A stretch of DNA of 64,000 nt from Oscillospiraceae bacterium (GTDB lineage Bacteria > Bacillota > Clostridia > Oscillospirales > Oscillospiraceae), in contig CAJTGJ010000018.1 of the NCBI GenBank assembly GCA_910575695.1, forward strand, positions 1 to 64,000. The letters run 5' to 3'. The translations under genes and the position numbers were made by a program. Shown piece by piece: positions 59,935 through 64,000 of this stretch. Below the pieces are notes generated by a model. The model had not been told where the DNA came from, made no database searches, and was given only the letters and a program-made list of their open reading frames with translations. The stretch's first letter is position 1, and each line of letters opens with the position of its first letter.

Positions 59935-61551
59935 ATGTGGAAACGGTACATCATTTTTGAATACCGTCCACGACCTATGAGTAATAATGCAGAAGCACGC
60001 GGCGAAAGGCTGAGAAACGGCCGGTTCCTTCGCACGGTGGAGCGCGTTGGCAACAGGATGGTACAGCCCATGACCCTGTTCGGCATCCTGTGCATGATTG
60101 TTGTGGTTCTGTCTGTGATTGGCTCCGTATTCGGCTGGAGCGCCACAGGAGAAATGTATGACAACGCCAGCGGCACGGTGCAGATGACTACCGTAGAAGT
60201 TTACAATCTGCTGAGCCGGGACGGCATCACCTATATGTTCAGCAACTTCGTCAGCAACGTCATCAGCTATTCCCCCTTGGGCGTGATGCTGGTGATGTTC
60301 CTGGGCATCGGCATGGCGGATGGCTCCGGCCTGATCGCCATCGCCCTGCGCAAGGTGGTCAAGCACGCCCCCCGGAAGATCCTGATCCCCATCCTTATGC
60401 TGGTAGGCGTGTGCGGAAACCTGGCCTCCTCCTCCGCCACCCTGGTGCTGGTGCCCATCGCGGGCATCATCTATTACAGCTACGGCAAGCACCCCATCGC
60501 TGGTATGATGGGTATGCTGGCCGCGATCACCAGCGGCTTCTCCGCTAACCTTATCATCACGGACATGGATGCCGTCATGGCCTCCATCACCCAGGAGGCC
60601 GCCCGCATCCTGATTCCGGATTACACCGTCACCCCCATGGCCAACTACTTTTTTCTGGTGTTCTCCGCTTTCCTGCTGGCTATCCTGGTGACCATCATCA
60701 CCGAAAAGGTCATCGAGCCCATGCTGGGCCCCTATGACCCCGCTCAAGCCGGCGAGGATTTAAGCGACGTAAAGCTGGAGGAAATCACCGAACGGGAATC
60801 CAAAGCCTTCACCCGCGCCATGGTTACCCTGCTGGTGCTGGTTGTGCTTCTGGTGGCGCTGTGCATCCCCCAGGACTCCATTTTCCGCAATCCCGACACC
60901 GGCAGCTTAGTCAATGGTTCGCTGCTGATGAACGCACTGATCCCTCTGCTGTCCATCCTGTTCTTTATCCCCTCCTTGGTCTATGGTTTCCAGGCGGGCA
61001 TCTTTAAGAGCGAAAAGGACGTAGTGGGCCAGATTTACAAGTCCTTCGGTTCCCTGGCCTCCGTGTTCGCGGTAGCCATCACTGCCGGGCAGTTTATGAA
61101 ATGGTTTTCCAAAACGAATCTGGACAAGATCCTCGCGTTCAAGGGGGCCTCGTTCCTGGGCAAATTGAATTTGAACTATGTGGTGCTGCTGGCCATCTTC
61201 ATGCTGCTCACCGCGCTCCTCAACATATTCATGAACTCAGGCACCGCCAAATGGTATGTCTTTGCCCCGGTGTTTGTGCCCATGCTGATGCAGCTTAACA
61301 TTGCCCCCGAGCTGGCCCAGCTGGCCTACCGCATTGGCGACAGCTGCACCAACGGCGTCACTCCCCTCAACAGCTTCCTGCCCGTCATCATTCTGTTCAT
61401 GCAGAAGTATAAAAAGGATAGCGGTATTGGTACCTATGTGGCCACGCTTTTGCCATACTCGGTGGGCTTTCTCGTTGTGTGGGGCGCCATAGCCCTGCTC
61501 TGGTTCGGCCTGAAGCTGCCCATTGGCCCTGGCGCCAATCTGTTCCTCTAA
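59935..61551 (+). CDS. abgT: AbgT family transporter
   Basis: A 538-residue membrane protein with about 11-13 helices. The AbgT family includes the E. coli p-aminobenzoyl-glutamate importer and members that export sulfonamides. Family-type segments: FLRTVERVGNRMVQPMTLFG near residue 32, SPLGVMLVMFLGIGMADGSG near 105, LMLVGVCGNLASSSATLVLV near 145, and SGTAKWYVFAPVFVPMLMQL near 433 followed by YRIGDSCTNGVTPLNSFLPV near 463, which holds the conserved Asp and Asn-Gly motif. ATG 59935 follows AAAGGAG at short spacing; ATG 59977 is a possible alternative start. It heads the operon with the M24 gene and faces the AbgB-like gene, which suggests import and hydrolysis of the same compound. Confidence 0.88.
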   Translation: MWKRYIIFEYRPRPMSNNAEARGERLRNGRFLRTVERVGNRMVQPMTLFGILCMIVVVLSVIGSVFGWSATGEMYDNASGTVQMTTVEVYNLLSRDGITYMFSNFVSNVISYSPLGVMLVMFLGIGMADGSGLIAIALRKVVKHAPRKILIPILMLVGVCGNLASSSATLVLVPIAGIIYYSYGKHPIAGMMGMLAAITSGFSANLIITDMDAVMASITQEAARILIPDYTVTPMANYFFLVFSAFLLAILVTIITEKVIEPMLGPYDPAQAGEDLSDVKLEEITERESKAFTRAMVTLLVLVVLLVALCIPQDSIFRNPDTGSLVNGSLLMNALIPLLSILFFIPSLVYGFQAGIFKSEKDVVGQIYKSFGSLASVFAVAITAGQFMKWFSKTNLDKILAFKGASFLGKLNLNYVVLLAIFMLLTALLNIFMNSGTAKWYVFAPVFVPMLMQLNIAPELAQLAYRIGDSCTNGVTPLNSFLPVIILFMQKYKKDSGIGTYVATLLPYSVGFLVVWGAIALLWFGLKLPIGPGANLFL

Positions 61552-61573
61552 GTTGCCCGTCCCAACTTGCCGC

Positions 61574-61608
61574 GAAAATGCGCACCGCGCCCTGCGGTGC
61601 GCATTTTC
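61574..61608 (+). terminator. Hairpin between abgT and the M24 gene
   Basis: Perfect 15-bp stem GAAAATGCGCACCGC / GCGGTGCGCATTTTC with a five-base loop. T4 lies in the stem rather than after it, so it may act as partial terminator or mRNA stability element that lowers M24 expression relative to abgT. Confidence 0.6.
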
Positions 61609-61629
61609 ATACGAGGAGGTTATATAGTT

Positions 61630-62763
61630 ATGAACACTTTCCGTCGCATTCAAGCCCTGCGTTCCCACATGGCCCGGTATGAGCTGGACGCCTGCCTGCT
61701 TTCCAGCCCGGAAAACATACAATATATGAGTGGCTTTCAAGCCATCACTTACTCCAGACCGATTTTTTTCCTGGTAAACCATACCTCTGCCTGCCTCATC
61801 ATCCCAGCTCTGGAGGAAGATCACGCCGATCTGACCTCTACCGGAGTAGAGCAGCTGCGGGTGTACTACGAGCATCCGGAAAAGGTGTCGGTGGCCGGGT
61901 CGCCCCTTGACCACCTGAAACAGCTTCTTTCCCGGGGAACCCGGTTAGGGGTGGAATTTTCCGCCATCACCCTGCGCATGGCAGACACGCTGCGCGCCTT
62001 AGGCTGCCAGCTATCCGACCTATCCGACACCCTGAAGTCCATGCGCTATGTCAAGGACAGCCAGGAGCTGGATTGCATCCGTGAGGGAGGGCGGCTTTGC
62101 CGCTATGCCTTTGAAAAAACCCTGGAGCACGCTCGGGCCGGCGTAAGTGAAATGGAATTGGAGCAGTATGGCACCCAGGCCCTCTACGAGCTGTTAGGCG
62201 ACGATTATCCCTACTCCTTTTCTTCTCCCAGCTGTATTACCCCCTCCGGTGTGGAGCGCACCATTATGCCCCATGTCTATTCCTCCTGCCGCCGCCTGGC
62301 CAGGGGAGATATGGTCATCCACGTGCGCAAGCCCGCCATCAACGGCTACTACGCCGAATTGGAACGCACCTTCTTCATCGGCCGGCCCTCCGACCCGGCC
62401 AAGCGGGCCTTCTGCGCAATGGTAGAGGCCCAGCTGGCAGTGTTTGAACGGGTACGGCCCGGCGTGCCTGCCGCCGATCTGGATCGAGCTGGGCGGGATG
62501 TGCTGCGCAAGTACGGTTATGGAGATTATGCCATTCACCGCATCGGCCATGGGCAGGGGCTGGGGCGTCACGAGGAACCCTATCTGAGCTGCCAGACGGA
62601 TATGGTGCTTCAGGAGAATATGGTGTTTACCGTGGAGCCGGGCATCTATATCCCGGGGGTAGGGGGGTTCCGCCACTCAGACACTATTATTGTGACCAAA
62701 ACCGGCTTTGAAAACGTCACTGCGTTTCCCCGCACCCTCGATGAGCTCACCTTCGACCGTTAA
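61630..62763 (+). CDS. M24-fold protein, creatinase-like, lacking peptidase metal ligands
   Basis: A 377-residue two-domain protein with the pita-bread fold of aminopeptidase P and creatinase. The N-terminal domain runs to about 150. Of the five metal ligands of M24 peptidases only two are intact: positions equivalent to Asp, Asp, His, Glu, Glu are H231, E243, H307 (IGHGQGLGRHEEP), E336 (TVEPGIYIPG) and S350 (GGFRHSDTIIV). Loss of metal ligands is known in creatinase, which hydrolyses creatine without metal, so a small-molecule amidinohydrolase or amidase is more likely than a prolidase. GAGGAGG precedes ATG 61630. It is in one operon with abgT. Confidence 0.82.
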   Translation: MNTFRRIQALRSHMARYELDACLLSSPENIQYMSGFQAITYSRPIFFLVNHTSACLIIPALEEDHADLTSTGVEQLRVYYEHPEKVSVAGSPLDHLKQLLSRGTRLGVEFSAITLRMADTLRALGCQLSDLSDTLKSMRYVKDSQELDCIREGGRLCRYAFEKTLEHARAGVSEMELEQYGTQALYELLGDDYPYSFSSPSCITPSGVERTIMPHVYSSCRRLARGDMVIHVRKPAINGYYAELERTFFIGRPSDPAKRAFCAMVEAQLAVFERVRPGVPAADLDRAGRDVLRKYGYGDYAIHRIGHGQGLGRHEEPYLSCQTDMVLQENMVFTVEPGIYIPGVGGFRHSDTIIVTKTGFENVTAFPRTLDELTFDR

Positions 62764-62764
62764 A

Positions 62765-62800
62765 AAAGGCCCGCCTGTCCATCAGGACAGGCGGGCCTTT
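62765..62800. terminator. Bidirectional terminator
   Basis: Perfect 16-bp stem AAAGGCCCGCCTGTCC / GGACAGGCGGGCCTTT with an ATCA loop, ending both the abgT operon and, from the other side, the gntR gene. Confidence 0.9.
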
Positions 62801-62808
62801 GCTCGCTG

Positions 62809-63501
62809 TCAGCCCTTTCCTTTGCCATCCGTTTGCAGATGAACCAGGGCCTCGTATAAAATCCGTGTGCCGCTTTGCAAGTGCTCCTCGGTGATACGCA
62901 CTGCCCGTGGGGCATCACCGCTGAGAAGCGCGTCAATGATAGCGATGCGCTCCTCAATAGAATGCCCAAAGCTGTTGGGCATTCGGGTGATAACGCTTTT
63001 GCTGAAATTGGTGGTAATGGCGTATAGCTTGCAGTAGGTGTCAATCACATAGGAGTTTCCCGTCATCATGATGATGGAGGTCCAAATCGTGCGCTCCAAT
63101 TCCAGGTAGACCTCAGGGTTGTTGGTGTCGCGGCTATTGATAATTCGCTGGCGCAAATTGAGCAGCTCCGTTTTGTCCGCCTCACTGAGGCTGTGGATCA
63201 CTTTGTTGACAGCAAATACCTCCAAAATTTGGCGCATCTCCTGCATATCGTTAAGCTCATCAAAGGTAGGAATCTTGACAAAGGTACCCTTATTAGTCAC
63301 ATTCACCACCAGCCCGTCCCCTGTGAGCTGCTTAACCGCCTCCCGCACCGGGGAGCGGCTGGTGTGAAAGCGATCGGCAATCGCCTGTTCCACCAGCTGT
63401 TCCCCGGAGGCCAGCTCGCCGGAGATGATCTCATCCTTCAAAATTTCATAAATCTGATCCTTAATAGAATCCGTGATGATTTTTGTTGTCCGCATAGCCA
63501 T
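62809..63501 (-). CDS. GntR family transcriptional regulator (FCD subfamily)
   Basis: A 230-residue regulator. The winged helix is at the N-terminus: IYEILKDEIISGELASGEQL near residue 16 and IADRFHTSRSPVREAVKQLT near 42, the GntR recognition helix. The C-terminal FCD-type all-helical ligand domain has MRQILEVFAVNKVIHSLSEA near 90, where FadR-like proteins bind metal and carboxylate effectors. ATG 63501 (MAMRTT) is chosen; ATG 63495 is equally possible, and an upstream TTG is unlikely. Such regulators typically bind palindromes containing TTGTATACAA-like sequence, which matches three sites in this cassette, so it probably represses the cassette until a small carboxylated ligand appears. Confidence 0.9.
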   Translation of the reverse strand: MAMRTTKIITDSIKDQIYEILKDEIISGELASGEQLVEQAIADRFHTSRSPVREAVKQLTGDGLVVNVTNKGTFVKIPTFDELNDMQEMRQILEVFAVNKVIHSLSEADKTELLNLRQRIINSRDTNNPEVYLELERTIWTSIIMMTGNSYVIDTYCKLYAITTNFSKSVITRMPNSFGHSIEERIAIIDALLSGDAPRAVRITEEHLQSGTRILYEALVHLQTDGKGKG

Positions 63502-63633
63502 ACATTCCTTCAACTGATAGTAATTTTACCATATTTTGTGATATTATTTTTATTATAGCATAAAAAGCCAAGACTGGGAACACCTTTTTAAAAAAACATC
63601 TACCACCTCGGAAAAATATTTGGGCGGAGGTAG

Positions 63634-63662
63634 TTGACAAACCGGCGGTCGGGTGTTAGAAT
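63634..63662 (+). promoter_or_regulatory. Promoter of the PPC-domain gene
   Basis: TTGACA (63634-63639), 17-base spacer, TAGAAT (63657-63662). Confidence 0.75.
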
Positions 63663-63678
63663 AAATCCAACATTGTAG

Positions 63679-63690
63679 ATTGTATACAAT
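63679..63690. promoter_or_regulatory. Candidate GntR operator 3 (PPC-gene promoter)
   Basis: ATTGTATACAAT, a perfect palindrome identical to the core at 59826-59837, starting 16 bases after the -10 box, the same placement as at abgT. Confidence 0.75.
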
Positions 63691-63765
63691 ATGAGGTGCA
63701 CAGCGGTTCGCCTTTGCAGCGGGCGGACTCCGGCAGCCTTACGAAAAAAAGAAAGGGATGAAACT

Positions 63766-64000
63766 ATGCCAAAGCTTCACGCCATTGAATTAAAAAAGGG
63801 CCAGGATGTGGTAGCAGGCATCCATAGCTATCTGATGGACAAAACATGGAAGGGCGGAGTCATCGTTGCCGCGGTGGGCTCCATCCACGATGTAACACTG
63901 AACAACCCCATATCCCATGACAATCCCCCCAAGCTCCAGATGACCAATATACCGGAGCTGTGCGAGGTTACAAGCTTCATGGGCGAGATCACCCGCAAGG
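63766..64000 (+). CDS. PPC/DUF296 domain protein, 3' end outside window
   Basis: The first 78 codons of a protein starting MPKLHAIELKKGQDVVAGIH and continuing with IVAAVGSIHDVTLNN, which matches the start of PPC (DUF296) domains, where a hydrophobic strand ends in a G-S motif. These small domains form trimers in bacteria and are of unknown biochemical role; plant versions carry AT-hooks. AAAGGGATG lies before ATG 63766, with an operator and promoter upstream shared with the rest of the cassette. The gene runs off the window, so its length and any further genes of the operon are unseen. Confidence 0.7.
   Translation, partial: MPKLHAIELKKGQDVVAGIHSYLMDKTWKGGVIVAAVGSIHDVTLNNPISHDNPPKLQMTNIPELCEVTSFMGEITRK

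Overview
The window looks like chromosomal DNA of a GC-rich gut Clostridia, most likely Oscillospiraceae (Flavonifractor / Pseudoflavonifractor / Lawsonibacter type). The basis is the gene set: a large Firmicutes-type SRP RNA next to dnaX, a THF riboswitch with folT, a 2-hydroxyacyl-CoA-dehydratase-type activase, S-layer-homology surface proteins, an M60 metallopeptidase, and Firmicutes-type sigma-A promoters with 17-bp spacers. Genus is inferred, not proven.

Layout. 1-4.7 kb is the end of an integrated mobile element: a 5'-truncated ISL3-type transposase, two ArdA-like antirestriction genes and two element-associated hypotheticals, next to a tRNA-Pro gene that also has a decayed partial copy. 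4.9-7.8 kb holds trmB, a DUF305 protein and a GH13 glycosidase. 7.8-9.1 kb is gene-free debris with fragments of an iron alcohol dehydrogenase and a SpaA-type adhesin. 9.2-15.1 kb is a two-gene surface operon: a 1597-residue M60 peptidase with a dockerin-like duplication, then a small S-layer-anchored protein. 15.5-21.4 kb has a DUF6774-like gene and an operon of dehydratase activase, dehydratase-like protein and two GNAT acetyltransferases. 21.5-25.9 kb holds asnB, a polytopic GT-C-like membrane protein, exonuclease III and a small protein. 26-30.7 kb is SRP RNA, dnaX, ybaB, a Nudix hydrolase and an M3 peptidase. 30.7-33.1 kb is THF riboswitch-folT and an AGCS amino-acid symporter. 33.1-36.1 kb (minus) is nifS-nifU-fumarase alpha-fumarase beta.

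36.3-47.2 kb is an arginine biosynthesis cluster argG-[transglutaminase-like, lipoprotein]-argH-argC-argJ-argB-argD-[methyltransferase]-argF, covering acetylglutamate to arginine including the ArgJ acetyl cycle. 47.3-56.8 kb carries a soluble hybrid histidine kinase, a hemolysin-III family protein, hemW, an S-layer-anchored phosphodiester glycosidase, GtrA, DUF1622 and a formate/nitrite-type channel.

57-64 kb is the most interesting part: a catabolic cassette with an AbgB-like M20 amidohydrolase plus Zn-alcohol dehydrogenase (minus), an AbgT transporter plus a creatinase-like M24 protein (plus), a GntR/FCD regulator (minus) and a PPC/DUF296 protein cut by the window end. Three near-consensus promoters in it each carry the same palindrome (ATTGTATACAAT or a 10/12 variant) just downstream of the -10 box, so the cassette reads as one GntR-controlled regulon for uptake and hydrolysis of an amide or peptide-like substrate. 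An IS5-type transposase remnant abuts its left edge.
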